Shown here one piece after another: positions 9,119-18,800 of a stretch of DNA of 39,542 bases. Position 1 is the stretch's first letter. Every line of letters starts with the position of its first letter. Source of the DNA: an uncultured SAR116 cluster alpha proteobacterium (GTDB lineage: Bacteria > Pseudomonadota > Alphaproteobacteria > Puniceispirillales > GCA-002684695); NCBI GenBank assembly GCA_902532475.1, contig CACAIE010000014.1:1-39542 (forward strand), written 5' to 3'. The translations under genes and the position numbers were made by a program. The notes under the pieces are model-generated. The model searched no databases. It saw only the letters and a list, made by a program, of their open reading frames with translations, and was not told where the DNA came from.

Positions 9119-11254
9119 TTATTTATAAAGCTCAAAAACTCTATAAAATGGATAACCATCTTTAACAAGTTTAAACAGATTGTTTTTAGGGAGATTAAAA
9201 AAGTATAATTGAGTAAATGTTGAAGTCAATGTTTTGGGGCTAACTAGATAAAAAGATCTTTTGTTTCCGACAATATCAATTAACATGGAGATCTTGCCCT
9301 TTTTATTGTTATAATCGTAGTTTCCTACCAGGCTTCCATTTTTTGCAATCACAAGATTATCTAATTGATTACCATTGTTGGTAGTACCATTGTCTATATC
9401 TAGAATGGTATCCCCACAAATCATTTGTGATTGAGATGTTATTTTACAATCAATTCTTTCAAATGAAGCCTTATCTTTTTGGCGTCCATTAACCACATCC
9501 CAATTACCTAGGTGTGTAATGGAAGACCACCAACCCACCATATCTTTAGTTAAAATCAATAGTACAGGTCTATTTATAGGGTGAGATTGAGAAATACGAT
9601 TTTCAAAAAACGTTGCGCCTTTTTTAGAATCATTTAAAACCTGTTTCAAATTTGAAGAAACCACATAGTTCATTATATCATAAGATTTTTTTTGATTTGA
9701 TGAAGTCAATGAGTTTGCAACTAAATATGTTTTTGCTGATCTTTGTGTTCCTCCATCATGAACTGATGACAATCCAGAAAAAAAATTCAGCCAATACCCG
9801 TAATCCCACCAAGTAATGACAATAGATGATTGATCAAAATTGTTAGATTGGAGTGAGTGAAACCCTTTTGTAATCTCACCTGAAAAAGAGGGCATTGGAA
9901 TATATTTTGGGTTACAATTAAAAAAGGAATTATTTTTACACGAAGAAATCGAAATGTTCGATATAAGTATAATTAAGCCTATACATATACATGAAGACAT
10001 AAATATCTTAACTTGGTTTTCTATTGTCTTGAAGAGTTTAATATAGCTAATTAAAACATATGATAAACTTATAAACAAATATGCAATCCCAAACCAATAT
10101 ATAGGCAAGGCAAACATCGTAAATCTTTTACCTACTAATATGCTAATTATCAAAAAAGCAAAAGCAGGCAACATAACGATGGAAGACTTAAAATTAAAAA
10201 GTATAAAAAACAACAAACCTATTATGCCAACCACACCCACCCATTCATTTCCTTGTCCTAAAACAGTTTTTAAATATTCAATAATATCAGGTCTTTGAAG
10301 TTCTGTAATTGTTTGGAAAGTATCAGGAAATATCAAGGTATTATTATCAACATTAACATTATTAAAACTAAAAAATTTTGAGATGAACGCTGAAAAATTT
10401 GTATAACTTTTCAAAACAAAAAAGGGACCACTGAAAATTGAGAAAAGTATAATTTGGTATATTGAATCTTTGAGCTTCATCTTGTGAGCAATTTGCAAGA
10501 TAACAATAGTTATAAGAAATGGAAAAAAGAAACCAGGTTGCTGATACCAAAAAGTAAAAAGTAAATTCATAAATCCTGATAAAGAGATAAAAACAAAACT
10601 CAATTTTTGATTATCAGTTCTGAATGATGCAGCAATTAAAGCTAGTATAGAATAAAAAAAACCAACATTGAGTAAATCTGTATCAACTCTTCCAATAGAA
10701 GTTCTAATTAGTAAAGACTGTGATAATGAAGCGCCTATTGCTGCAATCACTCCTTCAAAACCAAATCCTAAAGCAAAAAAAAGTGAGAAGATAAAAACTG
10801 CAGTTAAAAAAGCTGAAATAGGTATCAAAAGATTTGACGCCAAAAGATAATCATTATTATACAATTTAGATAATGATTTGATAATGTAAGGCAATAAAGG
10901 TAATTCAAAAAAACTCGGATCTTTAGAGGTTTCTTGATCGTTAACACTTCTAAACTCTTTATCAAATTCAGGAAAGAACCTCTTTTCAGTATGCGATGCA
11001 ATAGATTGATTTTGATCTAAAGTTTTAGCCAAATGAACAAAATAAGGTCCGTCAGCCGTTGATAGAACAGGACTATCTTGAAAGAAAGTGATGTTTTTAT
11101 TAAAATTCCAAACTTTCCATTGGTCATATCTCGCTTTGAAGGCTAAACAACCAATTACAAAGGTTAAAACTAAAATGACCACTACACCAAAAAACCCAAA
11201 ACCTCTTGTTTTGAAGCCATTAGAAAATTTTTGAGATAAAAGAAAATTATACAT
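9119..11254 (-). CDS. STT3/PglB-family oligosaccharyltransferase
   Basis: A 711-residue GT-C membrane enzyme predicted to move a lipid-linked glycan onto asparagine or a related acceptor at the periplasmic face. About a dozen hydrophobic segments span residues 18-435, followed by a soluble periplasmic domain. All catalytic landmarks of bacterial PglB are visible: an Asp in the first loop (STADGPYF, D68), the second acidic motif GRVDTDLL (D191, D193), the TIXE motif (TITE, 315-318), an Arg in GKRFTMFALP (R377), and the sequon-binding WWDYG (482-486) in the C-terminal domain. It lies alone between tRNA-Gln and ispE, not in a pgl cluster. Glycan donor and protein substrates are unknown. The motif set argues against an O-antigen ligase or mannosyltransferase. 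Confidence 0.9.
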   Translation of the reverse strand: MYNFLLSQKFSNGFKTRGFGFFGVVVILVLTFVIGCLAFKARYDQWKVWNFNKNITFFQDSPVLSTADGPYFVHLAKTLDQNQSIASHTEKRFFPEFDKEFRSVNDQETSKDPSFFELPLLPYIIKSLSKLYNNDYLLASNLLIPISAFLTAVFIFSLFFALGFGFEGVIAAIGASLSQSLLIRTSIGRVDTDLLNVGFFYSILALIAASFRTDNQKLSFVFISLSGFMNLLFTFWYQQPGFFFPFLITIVILQIAHKMKLKDSIYQIILFSIFSGPFFVLKSYTNFSAFISKFFSFNNVNVDNNTLIFPDTFQTITELQRPDIIEYLKTVLGQGNEWVGVVGIIGLLFFILFNFKSSIVMLPAFAFLIISILVGKRFTMFALPIYWFGIAYLFISLSYVLISYIKLFKTIENQVKIFMSSCICIGLIILISNISISSCKNNSFFNCNPKYIPMPSFSGEITKGFHSLQSNNFDQSSIVITWWDYGYWLNFFSGLSSVHDGGTQRSAKTYLVANSLTSSNQKKSYDIMNYVVSSNLKQVLNDSKKGATFFENRISQSHPINRPVLLILTKDMVGWWSSITHLGNWDVVNGRQKDKASFERIDCKITSQSQMICGDTILDIDNGTTNNGNQLDNLVIAKNGSLVGNYDYNNKKGKISMLIDIVGNKRSFYLVSPKTLTSTFTQLYFFNLPKNNLFKLVKDGYPFYRVFELYK

Positions 11255-11294
11255 AACAAAAAATATAGGTTCTATAAATCATATAGCAGATTTT

Positions 11295-12209
11295 TCAGTC
11301 TATAGGCAAAAACATTTTGTTATTTGATTGACGAAACATGCCTCCAGACCAAATCCAAAAATTTTGAAAAGAAGATAATTTTTTTAATTCTAATTCAAAA
11401 GTTTTTGCATCGGTCACTGACTTAAATAAACCATAACATGTTGGCCCTGATCCAGACATCCCGCTTCCAATACACAATTTATTTTTATTTAATTTTATTA
11501 AAATTGATTTTATTTCAGGAACTATTTTTAGAGCTGGATCTTTTAAATCATTTCCAATGTTTGAAATAACAGAAAAAGTTTTAAGGCTACTGATTTTAAG
11601 AAACCTAATATCATTTTGAATTTTATTCTTATTAACAATAAAATTTTTAAAAACATCTTTTGTTGACAATTGAATTTTTGGATTGATAACCGCTATTCCT
11701 AAATTTAATTTTTTATTACAATGTATAAAACTCAATTTTTCACCAATTCCTTCCATTAACAATGGCTTTGAATACAAGCAGGCAGGAACATCAGCACCAA
11801 AAGATTTTGACAATTCAATAACATCACTAACCTTGTTTTTCATACCAATAGACATAAAGTATCTAATTATGCTTGCACTATTTGATGAACCGCCTCCAAG
11901 GCCAGCAGAAATAGGGATGTTTTTTTCTAGTAATACATTAAAATTATCTTTTGTGAACCCATTTGATTGAAATGATTTAAGGGTTTTGTGGATTAATAAA
12001 TCTCCACCATTTTTTAAAAGAGTATCCTTATATGCACCAATTATTTTAACTTTATTTGCATTAGACTTTTTAATAAAAATTCTATCAAACAAATTAATAA
12101 ATATTACATGAGATGATAACAAATGATAACCATTTGAAAGTTTTTTCAAAACCTTTAAAGATAAATTTAATTTTGCAGGAGAGACAATCTCTTGAGCTTT
12201 ATTTTTCAT
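11295..12209 (-). CDS. ispE: 4-diphosphocytidyl-2-C-methyl-D-erythritol kinase
   Basis: A GHMP kinase of 304 residues that phosphorylates CDP-ME in the MEP isoprenoid pathway. Seen are PAKLNLSLKV (11-20), NGYH (26-29) and the ATP-binding GLGGGSSN (103-110), with the C-terminal GSGMSGSGPTCYGLF motif. The start codon overlaps the end of the upstream TPR gene by 11 bases, indicating cotranscription and coupling. The pathway supplies the precursor used by the undecaprenyl diphosphate synthase encoded later in the window. Confidence 0.95.
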   Translation of the reverse strand: MKNKAQEIVSPAKLNLSLKVLKKLSNGYHLLSSHVIFINLFDRIFIKKSNANKVKIIGAYKDTLLKNGGDLLIHKTLKSFQSNGFTKDNFNVLLEKNIPISAGLGGGSSNSASIIRYFMSIGMKNKVSDVIELSKSFGADVPACLYSKPLLMEGIGEKLSFIHCNKKLNLGIAVINPKIQLSTKDVFKNFIVNKNKIQNDIRFLKISSLKTFSVISNIGNDLKDPALKIVPEIKSILIKLNKNKLCIGSGMSGSGPTCYGLFKSVTDAKTFELELKKLSSFQNFWIWSGGMFRQSNNKMFLPID

Positions 12210-13902
12210 TTTTAAAGTATTTGTTTAATTTCAATTCTATTCTTTCGTATATATCTCTATTTCCACTTAGTGTAAGTGCCCTTTTCCAAACCAACTCAGC
12301 TTCTTTATATCTCTTTACTTCCCAATATGCGTCACCCAAATGGTCGGTTATTTCCATCTCTTGTGGTTCTAGTTCAACAGATCTTTCCAAATAAATAATA
12401 GCTTTATCAATTTCACCTAATTTAAAATATGCCCATCCTAATGAGTCTAAATAAAAACCGTTTTGAGGTTCATCAGAAACAGCTTTTTTGATTAAATCTA
12501 TTCCCTCTTTAAGTCGAACATTTCTATCAACTAATGTATATCCAACAAAATTTAAAACCTCAGGATTTTCAGGGTATTTTTCCAACAGGACACCAAATGA
12601 CTTTATCGCACTTTCCCAATCTTTTAGCATAACATAATTTAGAGATTTATAGTAATAGATTTCTGGGGGGGTATTTTCTTTTATTTGAATAAGTTTCAGA
12701 GTGTTCAAAGAACGTTGATAATTTTCATTTCTTCTATAAATATTTGAAATTCTTAGAAGTGCTTTTGTTCTAAATCGCTCGTCCTTTTTAAACTTTTCAA
12801 GCAATGAAATAGCTAAGTCAACGTTATTCATTTCTTCATAAAGATATGATTTTTCAAAATTTAAAATTATCCAAGACGGTGATTTATGAGGGTTGTCATC
12901 AAGCAATTTGAGTGCGAATTTCTTTTGGTTCATATTAGAATAAAACGATGAAAGAATTAATCTTGCTTCAGTATTTTTTTCATTAATATAAAGCGAATAC
13001 CAAAAAAATGGTATTGAGTTAAACAGACCTTCTGATCTTGCTACAATATATCCCATTTCAAAAAAAACATTAGCCAATAAACTAAATTGGTTTATTTGAG
13101 AATCATCTTTTAGAAGGTCTATATAAACTTCAAAATCTAGGTTTTGAGGGAGATTTTTTAATAAAAAGTTTTTAGCTATATCTTGGTCAATTTTGTCATA
13201 CACAACTTTCGCTATAAAAAGATAATACCTTGGTGGAATGTTATCCAAGTCATGTATTATTTCTTTATACCTGTTTTCGATTTCTAATTGGTCATTAAAG
13301 TATGAAGAAACTAATAAAGCATGAATTTTTAAATAATAAGAAATTTCAAAAGAATTAGTATTTTCTTTTGAATAAGAATCTAATTGTGATAAAGAGTTTC
13401 CTTTTTGACCCAAGAAAGCAGCATTCCAAGCACTTAAAATTTCTTTTAAAAACACATTATGGTTTTCTAGTCCTAGGAGCTGTGAAACCTCAAATGCTCC
13501 ATCCAAGTCACCACGCCTAATCTCTTCAGCTATGGTTGGGTATAAAAACTTTTGGTCTAAATCATCTGAGAGAAGTTCAAGTTTTGATATTATTTCAAGA
13601 GCATTTTTTACGTTTCCAAAATATATATTAGAGTTAAAAGCACCATCCAACAATTCAAAGCTATCATTTTTAGAATTAAGTGCTAACTGTGAATGGTGAA
13701 ATGCATTTGTAAAGTCACCGGTTTTAAATGCAAAAATACTAGATAAATAATTTCCAACATATAAAGGGGGGGATGACTTATCTTTGGCAACAATATTTTG
13801 ATCTTTTAGTTTTTCATTTGTAAGGGCTTTATTTTCAATTGATAAAACACCTAAAGAAAATAAAACAAAAACATATATTTTAAAATGTTTAATTTTTTCC
13901 AC
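12199..13902 (-). CDS. Secreted TPR-repeat protein
   Basis: A 567-residue protein with a hydrophobic N-terminal stretch (about residues 9-23) that looks like a signal peptide or anchor, followed by tetratricopeptide repeats over most of its length. The clearest repeats are near the C-terminus (YFKLGEIDKAIIYLERSVEL and YWEVKRYKEAELVWKRAL). A TPR protein directly upstream of ispE is a recurring alphaproteobacterial arrangement. The start is GTG at 13902; no later Met competes. Its function is not known; it may serve as a periplasmic scaffold in envelope assembly. Confidence 0.8.
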   Translation of the reverse strand: MEKIKHFKIYVFVLFSLGVLSIENKALTNEKLKDQNIVAKDKSSPPLYVGNYLSSIFAFKTGDFTNAFHHSQLALNSKNDSFELLDGAFNSNIYFGNVKNALEIISKLELLSDDLDQKFLYPTIAEEIRRGDLDGAFEVSQLLGLENHNVFLKEILSAWNAAFLGQKGNSLSQLDSYSKENTNSFEISYYLKIHALLVSSYFNDQLEIENRYKEIIHDLDNIPPRYYLFIAKVVYDKIDQDIAKNFLLKNLPQNLDFEVYIDLLKDDSQINQFSLLANVFFEMGYIVARSEGLFNSIPFFWYSLYINEKNTEARLILSSFYSNMNQKKFALKLLDDNPHKSPSWIILNFEKSYLYEEMNNVDLAISLLEKFKKDERFRTKALLRISNIYRRNENYQRSLNTLKLIQIKENTPPEIYYYKSLNYVMLKDWESAIKSFGVLLEKYPENPEVLNFVGYTLVDRNVRLKEGIDLIKKAVSDEPQNGFYLDSLGWAYFKLGEIDKAIIYLERSVELEPQEMEITDHLGDAYWEVKRYKEAELVWKRALTLSGNRDIYERIELKLNKYFKNEK

Positions 13903-13926
13903 CTTAATTTAAATTTTCATAACGCT

Positions 13927-15591
13927 TTACATGTTTGGATAGTTTGGCCCGCTGCCACCTTCTGGTGTTACCCAGTTAATGTTTTGTGAAGGATCTTTTA
14001 TATCACAAGATTTACAATGAACACAATTCTGAGCATTAATATGTAAAGATTTTGTTTTACTATTATCATTATCAACTATTTCGTAAACTCCAGCTGGACA
14101 ATATCTTTGTTCAGGTGCATCAAATTCTTTAAGATTATAATTTATTGGAATTTTAACATCATTTAAAACCAGGTGAACAGGTTGATTGTCATCGTGATTT
14201 ATACCAGCAAGAAAAACAGAATCCGTTCTATTAAAAGTAATTTTTTTGTCAGGTTTGGGATAATCAATTTTAAATGAATCTTTAGCTTTGTCTAAAGACA
14301 AATGATCAGGTTCTTTATGTTTCATTGTATATGGAACTAAAAACCCAAGACCAATATCATTAAACCACATATTTATACCTGAATGAATGTTTCCTAATAT
14401 TATTCCCCATTTTAAACTTGGTTTAACATTTCTTACTTTCCATAAATCTTTCCATACACTACTTTTCTTCCAAGAGTTTTCATAATCAGATAATAAATTG
14501 GATCGAACCTCTTCAGTTTTAACAAGCTCCTTAAAGGCGTTTTCAGCAGCAAGCATACCTGTTTTCATAGCATTATGCGTTCCCTTAATTCTTGGGACAT
14601 TTACAAATCCAGCAGAACAACCAACTAGGCAACCACCTGGAAAAGCCAACTTAGGGACAGATTGGAGACCGCCTTCATTAATCGCACGAGCGCCATATGA
14701 AAGTCTTTTACCGTTTTCAAAATAAGGTTTGATTGAAGGATGTAATTTAAACCTTTGAAATTCTTCATATGGAGACAAGAATGGGTTTTTATAATCCAAG
14801 TTAACAACGAAACCAACTGACACTTGGTTGTTATCAAGGTGATACATCCAAGAACCGCCAGACGAACCCTTGCCGAGAGGCCAACCTTGGGTATGTAAAA
14901 CCAAACCAGGCCTATGATTTTTCGGGTCGATTTCCCATAACTCTTTAATTCCAATAGCATATTTTTGAGGACAGCTATCTTTATTTAAAGAAAAGTGATC
15001 AATTAATTTTTTAGAAAGGTTTCCTCTTACACCCTCAGCAAAAAAAGTATATCTTCCTCTTAATTCCATTCCAGGCTCATACCTATCGGTTGGTTTGCCA
15101 TCTTTTCCAACACCCATATCACCTGTAATTACGCCTTTCACCACCCCATTATCATCATAGAGAATTTCAGATGCGGAAAATCCAGGATATATTTCCACAC
15201 CCATGCTTTCAGCTTGAGTAGCTAGCCATCTGCACAGATTTCCTAAGCTTATAGCATAATTTCCATGATTACTCATAAGTGGTGGCAACAAGAAATTAGG
15301 GATTTTAAATGAATTGTTTTTTGTAAGCACGAGAAACTTATCTTCGACAACTGGAACATTCAAAGGAGCATTAAGACTTTTCCAATTTGGAAATAATTCA
15401 TTTAACGCTGAAGGATCTAGAATGTTTCCAGATAATATATGAGATCCAATTTCTGATCCTTTTTCTAAAACACATACAGAAACATCAATATTTTCTTCTT
15501 GGGAAAGCTGCTTTAGTTTTATTGCTGAGCTTAAGCCTGCGGGACCCCCCCCAACAATAACCACGTCATATTTCATATATTCACGTTCCAT
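13927..15591 (-). CDS. etfD: Electron transfer flavoprotein:ubiquinone oxidoreductase
   Basis: A 554-residue membrane-associated flavoprotein passing electrons from ETF (fatty- and amino-acid dehydrogenases) to the quinone pool. The N-terminal FAD site VVIVGGGPAGLSSA is intact. The C-terminal [4Fe-4S] module shows CPAGVYE followed by CVHCKSC. I choose ATG at 15591 because GGAG lies 6 bases before it; an in-frame TTG at 15603 would put that ribosome site inside the gene. It is divergent from the uracil-DNA glycosylase gene, 121 bases away. ETF genes themselves are not in the window. Confidence 0.95.
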   Translation of the reverse strand: MEREYMKYDVVIVGGGPAGLSSAIKLKQLSQEENIDVSVCVLEKGSEIGSHILSGNILDPSALNELFPNWKSLNAPLNVPVVEDKFLVLTKNNSFKIPNFLLPPLMSNHGNYAISLGNLCRWLATQAESMGVEIYPGFSASEILYDDNGVVKGVITGDMGVGKDGKPTDRYEPGMELRGRYTFFAEGVRGNLSKKLIDHFSLNKDSCPQKYAIGIKELWEIDPKNHRPGLVLHTQGWPLGKGSSGGSWMYHLDNNQVSVGFVVNLDYKNPFLSPYEEFQRFKLHPSIKPYFENGKRLSYGARAINEGGLQSVPKLAFPGGCLVGCSAGFVNVPRIKGTHNAMKTGMLAAENAFKELVKTEEVRSNLLSDYENSWKKSSVWKDLWKVRNVKPSLKWGIILGNIHSGINMWFNDIGLGFLVPYTMKHKEPDHLSLDKAKDSFKIDYPKPDKKITFNRTDSVFLAGINHDDNQPVHLVLNDVKIPINYNLKEFDAPEQRYCPAGVYEIVDNDNSKTKSLHINAQNCVHCKSCDIKDPSQNINWVTPEGGSGPNYPNM

Positions 15592-15712
15592 TGTTTTCTC
15601 CAATGAATTAAGAATTGATTAAATAAATATTTAATTTATTTTTATAAAAATACAATTATAAATAAATCACAATAGTATAAAAACCATAATCCAATTAGTA
15701 TTTTAAAACCAT

Positions 15713-16510
15713 ATGGAATTTGAATTAAAAAACATTAAGGAATTAACTGCTAGTTTAGAATGGCAAATAAAAATGGGTGCAGATGCAATGGTGGATAATA
15801 AAATCAATAAACCAACAAGTGAAAAAATTGAAAACAAGGTCGATCTTGAATTAAAAAACATACCTGAAATGCCACCTAAACTTAAGCCTTCTGATATAAC
15901 CATTGAAAATAATAACAATGAAAAAATTCAGAAAAAAATTGAAGAATGCAATACTTTGGATCAGCTTAAAAATGCAATGCAAAATTTTAATGGCTGTGAA
16001 TTAAAGAAAACAGCTACCCAATTAGTTTTTTCAGATGGCAATCCTAATTCAAAGCTTATGCTCATTGGGGAGGCCCCAGGAGCTGAAGAAGACCGACAAG
16101 GAAAACCTTTTTGTGGAGCCAGCGGACAATTATTAGATAAAATGTTAAATGCAATAAATCTTAATAGAGAAAGTGTATACATAACAAATGTTATACCTTG
16201 GAGGCCGCCTGGTAACAGAACTCCTTCAGATAACGAAATTAAAATAATGAAACCCTTTTTAATCAAACACATTGAAATTGTGATGCCTAAAATTATAGTT
16301 GCTGTAGGAGGTTCAGCTGCAAAAGCTGTTTTGAGTATTGAAGGCGGTATTTTGAGGCATAGAGGAGAATGGAAAGAGTTTAAATTAAGTTCTGGTAAAA
16401 CTATTCCAATAATCGCCACACTTCATCCAGCGTATTTATTAAGAGCGCCCAATCAAAAAAAACTAGCATGGGAAGACTTAAAACATATACGCTCCAAACT
16501 AAACGATTAG
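15713..16510 (+). CDS. Family 4-type uracil-DNA glycosylase, iron-sulphur ligands not conserved
   Basis: A 265-residue DNA-repair enzyme removing uracil. The catalytic motif GEAPGAEED starts at residue 119, the uracil-pocket motif GKPFCGASGQLLD follows, and the leucine-loop motif HPAYLLR lies near the C-terminus. Classical family 4 enzymes bind a [4Fe-4S] cluster through four Cys, including one in the CRPP motif. Here that site is WRPPGNR (163-169) and only isolated Cys remain, as I recall for alphaproteobacterial members. About 90 N-terminal residues are lysine- and asparagine-rich and poorly conserved. The gene starts the plus-strand run that leads to CcrM. Confidence 0.88.
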   Translation: MEFELKNIKELTASLEWQIKMGADAMVDNKINKPTSEKIENKVDLELKNIPEMPPKLKPSDITIENNNNEKIQKKIEECNTLDQLKNAMQNFNGCELKKTATQLVFSDGNPNSKLMLIGEAPGAEEDRQGKPFCGASGQLLDKMLNAINLNRESVYITNVIPWRPPGNRTPSDNEIKIMKPFLIKHIEIVMPKIIVAVGGSAAKAVLSIEGGILRHRGEWKEFKLSSGKTIPIIATLHPAYLLRAPNQKKLAWEDLKHIRSKLND

Positions 16511-16535
16511 TTTAATTTTTATATCCAATATAGTT

Positions 16536-18248
16536 ATGAAGAAAATGATCTTAATTATTGCCTTGCCACTTACATTGCTTTCATTAGCGGTCTATGGAAA
16601 TGAAACTGAATTACCAAAACCATTAAATGAAAAAGATTTAAAATTATACACTGAAATTTTTTCTCTACAGAAAGATGGAAAATTTAAATTAGCCGACAGT
16701 CTTGTTGATAAGTTAGAAAACAAAATTTTGCTAGGAAGAGTTAAGGCGCAAAGATATTTGCATCCAACAGCATATATCTCTAAATTTTCAGAATTAAAAA
16801 CGTGGCTAGATAGGTATTCCGATCATCCTTCAGCTAGTAGAATTTTTTGGTTATCAAATCGGAAAAAACCCAAATCATCTAAACAAGCAAAAAAACCATC
16901 AGGAGGCTATTTAAGTGGTTTTGGAAATGCAAATTTTGTTACTCTGAGGCCGAGAATACCAGCTTCTTATTCTGGCAGATCTGCGCCATCTTTAACTAGA
17001 AAAATTGCTTACACTATAAGAAAGTATATCAGAAGAGCTTGGCCATCAGGTGCATTGGATGTTTTAAATAAAAACAGTTCCAGAAAAGTTTTAACTGACA
17101 GTGAAGAGAGTCAATTACATTGGGAAATAGCAAATGCATACTTTATTTTTAATAAGGACTATGAAGCGGTAAGAGAGGCATCTAAAGCTTTGGTTTTATC
17201 TGCAGGTCAAAATGATAGTGCTTGGCTTACTGCAGGTTTAGCTAGCTGGAGAAGGGGGGATTTAAAGCGAGCAAGACTGTTTTTTTCTAATTTAGCCAAT
17301 TTAAAAACGGCTAAAGATTCTGTTCGTTCTCAGGGCGCTTATTGGGCATCAAGGGTTGAATTTAATTATGAAAACTCAGAAAATGCACTGGAATATATAA
17401 AAATAGCATCAAAATTCCCTGATACATTTTATGGGCAGTTATCTATAAGCGTTTTGGGTTATAGCCATAATTATAATTTTGAAACACCTAAAATATCAAA
17501 AAACTTTATTTTGTGGCTTTCAAATCAAAAAGGAGGCCAAAGAGGTTTTGCTCTTTTGCAAGCAAAAGAGTATTGGCATGCTGATAGAGAGTTTAGAAAA
17601 CTTTATCCTGCCATTCCAGTCGATTATCATCTGGAACTTATGACACTTGCTAGTATGCATGGCATGCCATCACTATCATATAGGTTGGCAGACATTCAAA
17701 GGGTTGAAACAGGAAAGAAATGGTACGGTGCTTTATATCCAGAGCTTTTTTTAACAAACAAAATTAAACAGAAAAATTTTCCATTGGTAATGTCTATTAT
17801 TAGACAAGAATCAAGATTTGACCAAAGAGGCAAGTCTCCAGCAAGCGCTCAAGGCCTAATGCAAATTTTACCTTCAACTGCTGCATTTATTATGAAAAAT
17901 AAAAACTATAGAGGGAAGCTTAGACACGATCTTCTAATACCAGAAGAAAACCTAAAAATAGGAGAAAAATATATCAGTCATTTAATGAAAGAACCTTTAA
18001 TCGATAATGACTTAATTAAACTACTTGCAGCATATAATGGTGGACCTGGTAATTTAAATAAATGGCTTAAAAAAACAAATTTTAATAACGACCCACTATT
18101 ATTAATTGAAACATTGCCATCACGTGAAACCAGAAACTATATTAAAGAGGTATTAAAAAATTTATATGTTTATAATGAAAAGTTTGCGTATAATGAAAAT
18201 GAATTAGAGAATTTAGGTTCAGGAAATTGGATAATTCAATCAAGGTAA
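16536..18248 (+). CDS. slt: Soluble lytic murein transglycosylase
   Basis: A 570-residue periplasmic enzyme cleaving the MurNAc-GlcNAc bond of peptidoglycan with anhydro-ring formation. It has an N-terminal signal peptide (about 1-22), a long alpha-superhelical region, and a C-terminal SLT domain. The catalytic glutamate is E425 in SIIRQESRFDQ, followed by SAQGLMQILPSTA and LLAAYNGGPGN. Length and layout match Slt70-type proteins. It lies 25 bases after the glycosylase gene and 9 bases before the moaB-like gene, so it is probably in one transcript with both. Confidence 0.94.
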   Translation: MKKMILIIALPLTLLSLAVYGNETELPKPLNEKDLKLYTEIFSLQKDGKFKLADSLVDKLENKILLGRVKAQRYLHPTAYISKFSELKTWLDRYSDHPSASRIFWLSNRKKPKSSKQAKKPSGGYLSGFGNANFVTLRPRIPASYSGRSAPSLTRKIAYTIRKYIRRAWPSGALDVLNKNSSRKVLTDSEESQLHWEIANAYFIFNKDYEAVREASKALVLSAGQNDSAWLTAGLASWRRGDLKRARLFFSNLANLKTAKDSVRSQGAYWASRVEFNYENSENALEYIKIASKFPDTFYGQLSISVLGYSHNYNFETPKISKNFILWLSNQKGGQRGFALLQAKEYWHADREFRKLYPAIPVDYHLELMTLASMHGMPSLSYRLADIQRVETGKKWYGALYPELFLTNKIKQKNFPLVMSIIRQESRFDQRGKSPASAQGLMQILPSTAAFIMKNKNYRGKLRHDLLIPEENLKIGEKYISHLMKEPLIDNDLIKLLAAYNGGPGNLNKWLKKTNFNNDPLLLIETLPSRETRNYIKEVLKNLYVYNEKFAYNENELENLGSGNWIIQSR

Positions 18249-18257
18249 AGTTTTTAA

Positions 18258-18800
18258 ATGACTAATAGAGAATTTATTCAAGTATCAATTTCAGTACTAA
18301 CAATTTCTGATAGCAGATCATTTAAGGACGACAAATCAGGAAACCTTTTAGAGAAAAAAATAATTGAAAGTGGTCATAAATTGTTCGATAGAAAAATTGT
18401 TCGAGATGAAATTATTGACATCCAAAATGTTTCCAAAGCATGGATAGATAATCCAAGTATTGAGGTCATTCTATCTACAGGGGGAACAGGACTTACCGGT
18501 AGGGATGTATCACCAGAGGCTTTTAGAGAAATTTTTGATAAAGAAATTGAGGGTTTTGGAGAGTTGTTTAGGCAACTTTCATTTAAAAAAATTGGAACAT
18601 CAACACTCCAATCAAGGGCAGTGGCAGGCGTTGCAAATGGAACATATATTTTCGTTTTACCTGGCAGCCCTTCTGCATGCAAAGATGCTTGGGATGATAT
18701 TTTAGTTCACCAGTTTGATTATAGGCACAAGCCGTGTAATTTTGTAGAAATTATGCCAAGGTTGCTAGAAAACGATCTTGGCAGATCTGGTAAGAATTAA
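18258..18800 (+). CDS. moaB: MoaB/MogA-family molybdopterin protein
   Basis: A 180-residue protein of the MoaB/Mog fold, which adenylylates molybdopterin or has a related role in molybdenum cofactor synthesis. The signatures LTISDSRSFKDDKSG, STGGTGLTGRDVSPEA and LPGSPSACKDAWD are all present. The C-terminal region KPCNFVEIMPRL is typical of the alphaproteobacterial MoaB subgroup. No other moa gene is nearby. Its stop is immediately followed by the rnhB start, so translation is coupled. Confidence 0.92.
   Translation: MTNREFIQVSISVLTISDSRSFKDDKSGNLLEKKIIESGHKLFDRKIVRDEIIDIQNVSKAWIDNPSIEVILSTGGTGLTGRDVSPEAFREIFDKEIEGFGELFRQLSFKKIGTSTLQSRAVAGVANGTYIFVLPGSPSACKDAWDDILVHQFDYRHKPCNFVEIMPRLLENDLGRSGKN

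Noticed and set aside
13927-15603. TTG at 15603 as the ETF-QO start
   Set aside because: The GGAG ribosome site lies between this TTG and the ATG at 15591, so the ATG is preferred.
15608-15622. Exact TTAA-GAATTGA-TTAA upstream of the ETF-QO gene, a CtrA-box match
   Set aside because: At this AT content several such matches are expected by chance in the window, and no known biology ties ETF-QO to CtrA.
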